From an uncultured Lachnospiraceae bacterium (GTDB lineage Bacteria; Bacillota; Clostridia; Lachnospirales; Lachnospiraceae), in contig CAMUAR010000024.1 of assembly GCA_947086895.1 (NCBI GenBank), positions 1 to 50,330 of the forward strand: a DNA stretch of 50,330 nt, written 5' to 3'. The notes beneath the pieces were generated by a model. It worked only from the letters and a program-made list of their open reading frames with translations, made no database searches and had not been told where the DNA came from. The position numbers were made by a program, and so were the translations under genes. Below are positions 41,107-48,583 of this stretch, piece by piece; within the stretch, counting starts at the first letter, position 1; each line of letters starts with the position of its first letter.

Positions 41107-42960
41107 ATGGATATTACACCGATATACGATTTGCGTGACCGCCTGCGGACGGCGATGATTGCAGGGACAAACCTGCTGGCAGAAGATTTCCGTCTGAAAC
41201 GCGCAGTGGAGGCACTTGCCCCGCTGGAAAAAGCTTCCCCGGTATTTGCCAAAATCGGAGAACTATGCAAAAACCTTTTGGCTTCCGAGCAGCAGGACAA
41301 AGAGAGCGCGCTGCTTGATACAATCACTCTTGTTGACGCGGTTTGCTGCACTCAGGGACATGTTGATGTGCCGGGTGAAATCCAGCCGGTCATCAAAACA
41401 ACCGAAACATGTACTGTTCTTTCCAATATGCCGTATTCTGTGCTGAACCCACTTCAGGATGCGCTGACAAATTCCGGCAGCGGACGATACAGTTTTGTTA
41501 TTGACTGCCATAACGACCGCCCGGAATTATTTCACGATTACCGCATTCGAGTCGCTATGGTACAAGCGCTCAATGCAACTTACGCCGAATTAGCTGACCA
41601 GGTATGCTGCTGGCTGATGGAGGACGGCAAGGATGTTGTTCCGCTTTTAATGCGTGATTTTAATCCAAAAGGAAAAAAGGATATGGTGCGGCGGCTGCGC
41701 GTAATTGAATGGAATTATGGCGCAAAAGCAAATGATTTTTACATAAAACAGCTGGAAGAAGCAGAGGGCGAACTGCGCCAGAACTTAATTTATGCATTGC
41801 GCCACAGCGAAGAAAATATCGATCTGCTGCGCACCCTGACCAAACAGGAGCGCGGAAATACAAAAAAAGCTGCTTACTATGCGCTTGCGTTTCTCGGCAA
41901 TGAAGAAGTTAAAGATTTCTTTACATCGCTGTACGAGAAAAAACCGATCGATATCATGAACTTCTTATATTTAAGCAAATCCCCATGGGCGTCAAAACTT
42001 GTTGCAGACTGCGTACATACCTATCTTACGATGACTCCTGCCGTAACTGGCGATAAAGTAAAGGATGAGGCAGCAGCAAATAAATTAGTGGAACAGCAGC
42101 GCTCCGTGTTGGACGCTCTTATTGGAAAAACCGGGGATGATATCTACGAAGCAATGCGTTTTGCAGCGGAACGTATCAATAAATCTTCGGGGCTTTATGG
42201 AAAAATGGTGATGGTTCTATGCTACTCATTAATCATGAACCCTGACGATAATTTGATCCAGCTTGCAGTTTCTCTGTATGAAAATATAGAAAACAACGCA
42301 GCGCGCACGCATTATTTTCAGGCGGCCGTTCTTGCAAAACTGATTGAGACAGGAAAAAATAATGATGCATCATCTTTTATTGACTGGCTTGACATAAATC
42401 TTTCGAATAATCCGACGGCGCACCAATATCTTCATTATGCGCTGGAGTATATGAAGCTTGATGAATCCTCAGGAACATATTATTTGTCCGCGCAAATATC
42501 CAATTACTTTTTTGACGCTTCCTACAAAACGCCTCCGTACACGCTGCCAATTCAGTGCGATTTCAGCGGGCGATTTCTTGATCTTTTAATGCGCTGCAAT
42601 TATCCAATGATTGACGACAAGATTGAGTGGCTGATCAACCCGGCAGATAAAGTACAATGCGCAAAACTTGAAGAATATTTCTACAAGAAATCTCTTTCTG
42701 TAAATAACAGCCGCAGATATTTAGGCGCATTGAGAAAATGCGGATGCACGCGCTGCGAAGGTCTTCTGGTACAGTATGCTACGACAAGCAAAACTATGTC
42801 TATGTGGGATCTGCTGTATTTTATCAGTTATATGCCAGGGTCAAAAGAAGCAAAGTTTGCGGAGGCTTCCCGCATCCCGGAACTGGTTGAACAAGGAAAA
42901 GTTAAAGTTCAAAGCTGGAAAAAAGAAACTTATTTTAAGAGAATCGAAGGTTATATTTAA
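41107..42960 (+). CDS. HEAT-repeat-like hypothetical protein of the MoxR-vWA cassette
   Basis: A 617-residue, mostly helical protein with repeated helix pairs and segments such as LIYALRHSEENIDLLRTLTKQE and KKAAYYALAFLGNEEVKDF that resemble HEAT repeats. I recognise no catalytic motif. It probably serves as a scaffold in the cassette. The ATG at 41107 has GGGAG 7 nt upstream; the longer frame from 41065 starts inside the leader hairpins. Confidence 0.75.
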   Translation: MDITPIYDLRDRLRTAMIAGTNLLAEDFRLKRAVEALAPLEKASPVFAKIGELCKNLLASEQQDKESALLDTITLVDAVCCTQGHVDVPGEIQPVIKTTETCTVLSNMPYSVLNPLQDALTNSGSGRYSFVIDCHNDRPELFHDYRIRVAMVQALNATYAELADQVCCWLMEDGKDVVPLLMRDFNPKGKKDMVRRLRVIEWNYGAKANDFYIKQLEEAEGELRQNLIYALRHSEENIDLLRTLTKQERGNTKKAAYYALAFLGNEEVKDFFTSLYEKKPIDIMNFLYLSKSPWASKLVADCVHTYLTMTPAVTGDKVKDEAAANKLVEQQRSVLDALIGKTGDDIYEAMRFAAERINKSSGLYGKMVMVLCYSLIMNPDDNLIQLAVSLYENIENNAARTHYFQAAVLAKLIETGKNNDASSFIDWLDINLSNNPTAHQYLHYALEYMKLDESSGTYYLSAQISNYFFDASYKTPPYTLPIQCDFSGRFLDLLMRCNYPMIDDKIEWLINPADKVQCAKLEEYFYKKSLSVNNSRRYLGALRKCGCTRCEGLLVQYATTSKTMSMWDLLYFISYMPGSKEAKFAEASRIPELVEQGKVKVQSWKKETYFKRIEGYI

Positions 42961-43122
42961 AAGGAACCAGTTGCACTTTTTCAAATATCAAAATTCAGCA
43001 GCTTGCAAGCTTTTCAAAATAACCGCTTTAAAAATATAACTTGTTTTTGATTTTAAATTCGTCTTATAAAGAAGCATCGCAAAACTTGCATACGATTTTT
43101 AAAAGTTCACTGTAGTATTAAG

Positions 43123-43155
43123 ATGCATTTTAGAAATGCATATTATTTTGCATTT
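43123..43155 (+). promoter_or_regulatory. Competing hairpins upstream of moxR
   Basis: ATGCATTT (43123-43130) pairs with AAATGCAT (43134-43141, 3-nt loop), or AAATGCA (43134-43140) pairs instead with TGCATTT (43149-43155). The two structures exclude each other. The 285-bp gap holds no gene before 43209. Confidence 0.45.
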
Positions 43156-43208
43156 GCTGTTTGTGCGATAGCTCTTACCTGAAAAATTTTGCTCAGAAAG
43201 AAAGGAGA

Positions 43209-43265
43209 ATGGCTGTACAGCAAAGAATTGCAGCCAAAAAACAATATGAAACAAGAAATACTTAG
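43209..43265 (+). CDS. 18-codon ORF overlapping the moxR start
   Basis: ATG at 43209 follows a strong AAAGGAG and encodes MAVQQRIAAKKQYETRNT before a TAG at 43263-43265. It overlaps the first in-frame moxR ATG (43246), which lacks a ribosome site. An A6 run at 43236-43241 lies inside; one fewer A would fuse it to moxR as MAVQQRIAAKNNMKQEIL. It is either a leader ORF for coupling, a slippage site, or the true moxR start split by an indel. Confidence 0.45.
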   Translation: MAVQQRIAAKKQYETRNT

Positions 43266-44328
43266 ATTACCGGCGGAGCAATTATTCCAAAAAGAAATTG
43301 ACGCGCTGATTGCAGCAGAAAAAGATCCGATTCCAACTGGCTGGAAAATGTCCCCGCGCTCTGTGCGCACCTATATCTGCGGCGGAAAAGTCGGACGCAC
43401 GGTAATTACTCCAAAATATATCGGGCATGAACGTCTTGTCGAAATTGCAATCGCAACACTTGTCACAGACCGCGCGCTCCTTTTAATCGGAGAACCAGGT
43501 ACGGCAAAAAGCTGGCTTTCCGAGCATTTATGCGCTGCGATCAACGGCGATTCCACCAAGGTAATCCAGGGTACGGCAGGCACCACCGAAGAACAGCTGC
43601 GCTACTCGTGGAACTACGCGATGCTGCTCGCACAAGGACCGTCCGAGGAAGCAATGTTAAAAAGCCCTGTATTCCACGCAATGGAAACCGGCACAATCGC
43701 GCGTATGGAAGAAATTTCCCGCTGTGCTTCCGAAGTTCAGGACGCGCTGATTTCCATTCTTTCCGAAAAACGAATCTCCGTGCCGGAACTGAACACAGAA
43801 ATCGCTGCAAAAAAAGGCTTTTCTGTGATTGCTACCGCAAATACAAGGGACAAGGGCGTCAATGAAATGTCCGCGGCGTTAAAACGCCGTTTCAATATTG
43901 TCGTGCTTCCTGCACCGGCAGACTTGGAATCTGAAATGGAAATCGTACGCACCAGAGTGGCACAGCTGTCCGCAGGACTTGACTTAAATTCCTCGCTGCC
44001 GGTTGACGAAACCGTAGAAAAAGTATGTACCATCTTCCGCGAACTGCGCAGCGGTGAAACACTCGACCGCCGTCAAAAAGTAAAAGGCACAAGCGGAGTG
44101 CTTTCCACCGCGGAAGCGATCTCTTTGCTGTGCAATAGTATGGCTCTGGCAGGAAGCTTTGGCAATGGTGAAATAAGCGAAGAAGATCTCGCCGCTGGTC
44201 TGCAGGGTGCGATTATCAAAGACGAGGAAAAAGATATTGTAGCGTGGAAAGAGTATCTTGAAAATGTTATGAAAAAACGCGGTTCCAAATGGAGCGGACT
44301 GTATAAAGCGTGCAAAGATATGTTATAA
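43246..44328 (+). CDS. MoxR-family AAA+ ATPase
   Basis: A 360-residue AAA+ ATPase. Walker A is GEPGTAKS (residues 82-89), Walker B lies in TIARMEEISR, sensor 1 in VIATANTRD and the arginine-finger region in ALKRRFN. MoxR ATPases remodel vWA partner proteins or insert metal cofactors. Here the vWA gene lies two genes downstream. The ATG at 43246 has no Shine-Dalgarno sequence; see the overlapping ORF. Confidence 0.92.
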   Translation: MKQEILRLPAEQLFQKEIDALIAAEKDPIPTGWKMSPRSVRTYICGGKVGRTVITPKYIGHERLVEIAIATLVTDRALLLIGEPGTAKSWLSEHLCAAINGDSTKVIQGTAGTTEEQLRYSWNYAMLLAQGPSEEAMLKSPVFHAMETGTIARMEEISRCASEVQDALISILSEKRISVPELNTEIAAKKGFSVIATANTRDKGVNEMSAALKRRFNIVVLPAPADLESEMEIVRTRVAQLSAGLDLNSSLPVDETVEKVCTIFRELRSGETLDRRQKVKGTSGVLSTAEAISLLCNSMALAGSFGNGEISEEDLAAGLQGAIIKDEEKDIVAWKEYLENVMKKRGSKWSGLYKACKDML

Positions 44329-44376
44329 AAATACATTAAGATTATTTTTTATATTATCGATATCAGCATATTCAAA

Positions 44377-44461
44377 AATGTAAGAAGAATTTCTTCTTAC
44401 ATTGGACTGTTTGTGCTTTTGCACAGAGTTCTTTTTGAAATATAAGACCGCCCTTTGGCGG
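44377..44461 (+). promoter_or_regulatory. Three tandem hairpins before the DUF5682 gene
   Basis: AATGTAAGAAG/CTTCTTACATT (44377-44403, perfect 11-bp stem), TGTGC/GCACA (44412-44425) and CCGCC/GGCGG (44448-44461). The last stem ends 16 nt before the start, followed by CAGAATG, the same spacing and AGAA as in the pseudoknot leaders. The first could also attenuate read-through from moxR. Confidence 0.55.
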
Positions 44462-44477
44462 CAGAATGTGAGAAATT

Positions 44478-46736
44478 ATGAAACATCCATATATTTTTGG
44501 TATCCGTCACCTATCCCCTGCGGGGGCGTGGCATTTAAAACATTTTTTGACGGAAAAAAATCCAAAACTCGTACTTGTTGAAGGTCCCTGCGACTTTGAC
44601 GACCAGCTTGCCAATTTTGTGCTTCCGGCGGTAAAACCGCCGATCGCTGTGCTGGCGTACACGCAGGAATCTCCGATTAAGACGATTTTGTATCCATTTT
44701 CGGAATATTCCCCGGAATACCAGGCAATTCTCTGGTGTCATAAAAACAAACGGGAATGCCGCTTTATGGATCTGCCGTCAGAAGTATTTCTCGCGCTTCC
44801 ATCCTCCACGCCGTCCGACCAGGATGGAGAAGAACAGCGTATGAATGTGTATGCACTGCTTGACAAGCAGGCGGGCGAGGATGGACACGAAACCTTCTGG
44901 GAACGCACAATGGAACATGCAGGCGATACAGAAGGATACTATAAAGGCGCATCCACTTTTGGAACAGAGCTTCGGGAACTTGGACAGGGCGAAGAACACG
45001 ACTGGCCGGAGATTCTTGTGCGGGAAGCATTTATGCGCCGAAAAATACAGGAAGCTATAAAACAGGGCTTCGCACCGGAGGAAATTGTTGTTGTAACCGG
45101 TGCATATCACACAGCTGGGCTTTTGGACGAATCCGCACAGCCAATGTCGGATGCAGAATTTAAATCTCTGCCGCGGCTTGGCGCAGATCACACATTGATG
45201 CCGTATTCCAATTACCGTTTGTCCACGCGCTCCGGCTATGGCGCAGGAAACAAAGCTCCTGCTTATTACGCGCTTTTATGGGAAGGAATGATAAACGACG
45301 ATTTGTCGCTGACTGCGCGCAGTTACCTTTCGAGAATTGCAGGTTATCAGCGCAAAAATGGAAATCCAGTATCCTCCGCGCAGGTAATTGAAGCGGTACA
45401 GCTCGCCGGTGCGCTTGCAAAACTTCGCGGCGGAAAGCGTCCTGCTCTGCGCGATCTGCGCGATGCGGCAGTGACCTGCCTTGGGGAAGGCAGGTTTTCT
45501 GAAATCAATCTTGCTGTTGCAGACACGGAAATTGGAACCGCAATCGGAATGCTTCCAGACGGGGTCAGCCGCACAAGCATTCAGGAAGATTTTTACCGGA
45601 AACTAAAAGAATTAAAGTTAGATAAATACCGGAGTATCACACAGCAGGATCTGGCACTTGACCTGCGCGAAAACAGAAAGGTTTCCTCGCAGAAATCGGC
45701 ATTTCTCGACTTAAACCGCTCGTTTTTCCTGCACCGTCTGCGCGTTCTGTCCATCAGCTTTGCGCAGCAGCAAGGCGTAAGTCAGGACAATGCAACATAT
45801 AAGGAAGTCTGGAGCGTAAGATGGACGCCGGAAGCCGAAATTGAGCTTGTAGAAGCTGCATTAAAAGGGGATACCGTTGCGCAGGCTGCTTCCTTCTGTA
45901 TGAAGGAGCGCGTGGAGCAATCTTCCAATATGACCGGCGTCGCAAAAGTTATCGAGGACGCATTTGACTGCGGCATGCCGGAAGTTGCTGTCTACGCTAC
46001 TGCTGCTTTGCAGGCAATGGCGGTGGAAGCTGCCTCCCTTGTAGAATTATCAAACGTGGCGCACAGCTTGTCTGTCGTAATTCAGTATGGCTCCATACGA
46101 CAGCTTGACCCAAAACCGTTGATTCCGATTTTACAGCAGATTTTTTATCGCTCCTGCCTGATTCTTCCGACAGAATGCTCCTGCGACGACGAGGCAAGCA
46201 AAGCCATCGCGCCCGCAATCGACCGTTTAAACTCAATTGCTCTCGCACACGATTTTCTTGACAGCAATCCATGGATTGACGCTCTTACGCAGACGTCTGA
46301 CCGGGATGATTTAAACACAAAACTCTCCGGCTATGCTATGGCAATCCTGCTGGAACGCGGTTTTGCGACAGGCGAATCCCTTCAGCTTGAAGTGCAGCGC
46401 AGGCTTTCCAGAGGTACTCCTGCCGAGCTTGGCGCAGGATGGTTTGAAGGTCTTGCAATGAAAAACCGCTATTCTCTGATTGCAAGATTGTCTCTATGGG
46501 AAAGCCTGGACGATTATCTTGACGCGCTGGATGATGAAGAATTCAAGCGCGCTCTGATCTTTTTGCGCCGTGCGTTCGCAGATTTCACTTCGATGGAAAA
46601 GGACTCGATCGCAGAAAATCTTGGAGAAATCTGGGGGCTTAACGGTCAGGAAATCAGCGAGACGCTCAACGCGGATCTGGGCGGAGAGGAAAAAGAACTT
46701 GTTGAAAGCTTAGACAATTTTGATTTCGATTTTTAA
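44478..46736 (+). CDS. DUF5682-family protein
   Basis: A 752-residue protein of the DUF5682 type. The N-terminus (YIFGIRHLSPAGAWHLKHFL...LVLVEGPCDFDD) and VVVTGAYHTAGL (near residue 210) are typical, reminiscent of the erythromycin-esterase/TraB-like fold with conserved His and Glu. The C-terminal half is helical. The family's biochemical function is unknown. Genomic association with MoxR, vWA and SWIM genes is recurrent. The ribosome site GTGAG is weak. Confidence 0.85.
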   Translation: MKHPYIFGIRHLSPAGAWHLKHFLTEKNPKLVLVEGPCDFDDQLANFVLPAVKPPIAVLAYTQESPIKTILYPFSEYSPEYQAILWCHKNKRECRFMDLPSEVFLALPSSTPSDQDGEEQRMNVYALLDKQAGEDGHETFWERTMEHAGDTEGYYKGASTFGTELRELGQGEEHDWPEILVREAFMRRKIQEAIKQGFAPEEIVVVTGAYHTAGLLDESAQPMSDAEFKSLPRLGADHTLMPYSNYRLSTRSGYGAGNKAPAYYALLWEGMINDDLSLTARSYLSRIAGYQRKNGNPVSSAQVIEAVQLAGALAKLRGGKRPALRDLRDAAVTCLGEGRFSEINLAVADTEIGTAIGMLPDGVSRTSIQEDFYRKLKELKLDKYRSITQQDLALDLRENRKVSSQKSAFLDLNRSFFLHRLRVLSISFAQQQGVSQDNATYKEVWSVRWTPEAEIELVEAALKGDTVAQAASFCMKERVEQSSNMTGVAKVIEDAFDCGMPEVAVYATAALQAMAVEAASLVELSNVAHSLSVVIQYGSIRQLDPKPLIPILQQIFYRSCLILPTECSCDDEASKAIAPAIDRLNSIALAHDFLDSNPWIDALTQTSDRDDLNTKLSGYAMAILLERGFATGESLQLEVQRRLSRGTPAELGAGWFEGLAMKNRYSLIARLSLWESLDDYLDALDDEEFKRALIFLRRAFADFTSMEKDSIAENLGEIWGLNGQEISETLNADLGGEEKELVESLDNFDFDF

Positions 46737-46759
46737 TATACCGCGGATTGTATCCGTTT

Positions 46760-46818
46760 GGCAGTTTTATGCCTGTGCGCTGCTTGACATAAAACTGCCG
46801 TCGTAAAAAAGCAGCGCA
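46760..46818 (+). promoter_or_regulatory. Potential H-type pseudoknot leader of the vWA gene
   Basis: Stem 1: GGCAGTTTTATG (46760-46771) with CATAAAACTGCC (46788-46799), 12 bp perfect. Stem 2: TGCGCTGC (46776-46783, in the loop) with GCAGCGCA (46811-46818), 8 bp perfect. Stem 2 ends 15 nt before the TTG start, followed by GAAACGAGG. Confidence 0.65.
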
Positions 46819-46833
46819 GAAACGAGGATTACT

Positions 46834-48024
46834 TTGGATCACGAGTTACATAAAAAAAGATGGCGTCTGATCCTTGGCAAAGACAGTCAGAACCGCTTTG
46901 CACAAATGGGTGGAGGAGGCTTGTCACTGGATGCAGAGATGGACTTGATGGATCAGGCACTTGCTTCGATCTACAATCCCGCTGGTCAGGGCGGCTTTGG
47001 AAACCGCTCCGGCGGCGGTGCGGGAAACGGTCCTTCCAATCCGCAGATTACCAAATGGCTTGGGGACGTGCGAAGCCTGTTCGACCAGGAGCTTGTCAAG
47101 ATTATCCAGGGCGACGCTATGACGCGCTGCGGCTTAAAACAGCTGATTTTTGAGCCGGAACTTTTGGAGAATCTGGAACCGGATGTAAATTTAGCATCCA
47201 CAATTCTTATGTTAAAAGATCAGATTCCAAAACGCTCCAAAGAAAGCGTAAGAACATTTATCCAAAAGATTGTGGAGGAGATCAACAAGCTGCTTGAGCA
47301 GGATATCCGGCGCGCGATCACCGCTGCTGTCAATAAGCGCAAACACTCACCGATTCCGTCGGCGTCCGCGCTCGACTACAAAATGACCATCTCCAGAAAT
47401 TTAAAACACTACAGCCGTGAGTTAAATACAATTGTTCCAGAGCATTTTTACTTTTTTGACCGCACAAGCACAACCGCAGCAAACAAGTGGAATATTATTC
47501 TGGATATCGACCAGAGCGGTTCCATGGGGGAATCGGTTATTTACTCTTCCATTATCAGCTGTATTCTCGCCAGCATGACCAGCGTTTCCACACGGATTGT
47601 AGCGTTTGATACCAACATTGTAGACTTAACCGAAAAAAGCGACGATCCAGTGGATTTATTGTTTGGCTTTCAGCTTGGCGGCGGCACGAACATCGACAAA
47701 TCGGTTGCCTACTGTGAACAATTTATCACAAACCCGGCAAAAACATTGTTCTTTTTAATTACCGACCTCGAAGAAGGCGGAAACCGCGCCGCGCTGCTTC
47801 GCCGCCTTGAAGAACTAAAAGCTGCCGGAGTGACGCTTGTCTGCCTGCTTGCTCTTGCCGACGGCGGACGGCCATACTACGACACGCAAATGGCGCAGAA
47901 AGTTGCCGCCCTCAATATTCCATGTTTCGCCTGCAGCCCGCAAAAACTGCCGCAGCTTTTGGAGCGCGCGCTAAAAGGACAGGATTTACAACAGTTCCAG
48001 AAGGAGTTTGAAAAGAAAAAATAA
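46834..48024 (+). CDS. vWA-domain protein, likely MoxR partner
   Basis: A 396-residue protein. A helical N-terminal region with a Gly-rich loop (GGFGNRSGGGAGNG, near 52-66) precedes a vWA domain from about residue 215. The MIDAS motif DQSGS (Asp226, Ser228, Ser230) is intact and GGGTN supplies the second-loop threonine. The TTG start at 46834 has CGAGG upstream. It closes the five-gene cassette. Confidence 0.92.
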   Translation: MDHELHKKRWRLILGKDSQNRFAQMGGGGLSLDAEMDLMDQALASIYNPAGQGGFGNRSGGGAGNGPSNPQITKWLGDVRSLFDQELVKIIQGDAMTRCGLKQLIFEPELLENLEPDVNLASTILMLKDQIPKRSKESVRTFIQKIVEEINKLLEQDIRRAITAAVNKRKHSPIPSASALDYKMTISRNLKHYSRELNTIVPEHFYFFDRTSTTAANKWNIILDIDQSGSMGESVIYSSIISCILASMTSVSTRIVAFDTNIVDLTEKSDDPVDLLFGFQLGGGTNIDKSVAYCEQFITNPAKTLFFLITDLEEGGNRAALLRRLEELKAAGVTLVCLLALADGGRPYYDTQMAQKVAALNIPCFACSPQKLPQLLERALKGQDLQQFQKEFEKKK

Positions 48025-48056
48025 ATCTTTTTGCTTTTTTGCATTAACTTATCAAA

Positions 48057-48142
48057 AAGCTGGTGCGAAGTATAATTATCTATAAAATATTGTGGAATCT
48101 TATTTCTATAATATAGAATTATTATACTTGCACTGGCTTTTT
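48057..48142 (+). terminator. Terminator of the MoxR-vWA cassette
   Basis: A long imperfect hairpin joins AAGCTGGTGC-G-AAGTATAATT (48057-48077) to AATTATTATACTTGCACTGG (48117-48136), followed by CTTTTT. It lies just after the vWA stop. Confidence 0.7.
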
Positions 48143-48332
48143 ATGTATATAGCACTTCTTTATACAATCCTTTACTTGTTTTTCGTAATGGCATCTTTTC
48201 TATAAAATATCTTTTTTTCTGTCAAACAAAAGTGGGGGTCAATTTTATAAATGGAAATTTTTTACAAATCTATTTTATTATAAATCTTCATTTTATAGAC
48301 TTTTTTTGTATTTCTATGGTGGTATAATAACA

Positions 48333-48489
48333 AAAAACATGGTATAATATCCGCGAAAAGCAAAACGAATAAGTCAATATTTTAAACTGCGGAAACATGT
48401 TTTTTGTTTCTAGCAATTTAAAATATTGACTTGTGAGCGCGCTCCACGACCGTAACCTCGCAGCGCAGCAAGTTTTTCGGCTTTGCTTT
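48333..48489 (-). repeat. Dispersed palindromic repeat, copy 2
   Basis: Contains the reverse complement of GATATTATACCATGTTTTT (48333-48351, 19-bp identity with 15582-15600) and of CTTGCTGCGCTG with the adjoining AAAGCAAA module (48461-48489). Between them lies a perfect 16-bp inverted repeat AAGTCAATATTTTAAA/TTTAAAATATTGACTT (48371-48386, 48417-48432). Two extended -10-like TGGTATAATA words lie near 48310 and 48341. The 560-bp gap to the next gene holds nothing else I recognise. Confidence 0.7.
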
Positions 48490-48583
48490 AAACTTTCACT
48501 ACATATCATCTTGATAAAAATATCGATTCATACTGCTTCGCAAACGAAATTGCGATATATATTAGGTATAAACAGGTATAACT

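Noticed and set aside
44388..44477. Pairing of the AATTT loop with AAATT just before the DUF5682 start
   Set aside because: Only five A-T pairs in AT-rich DNA; chance is likely.
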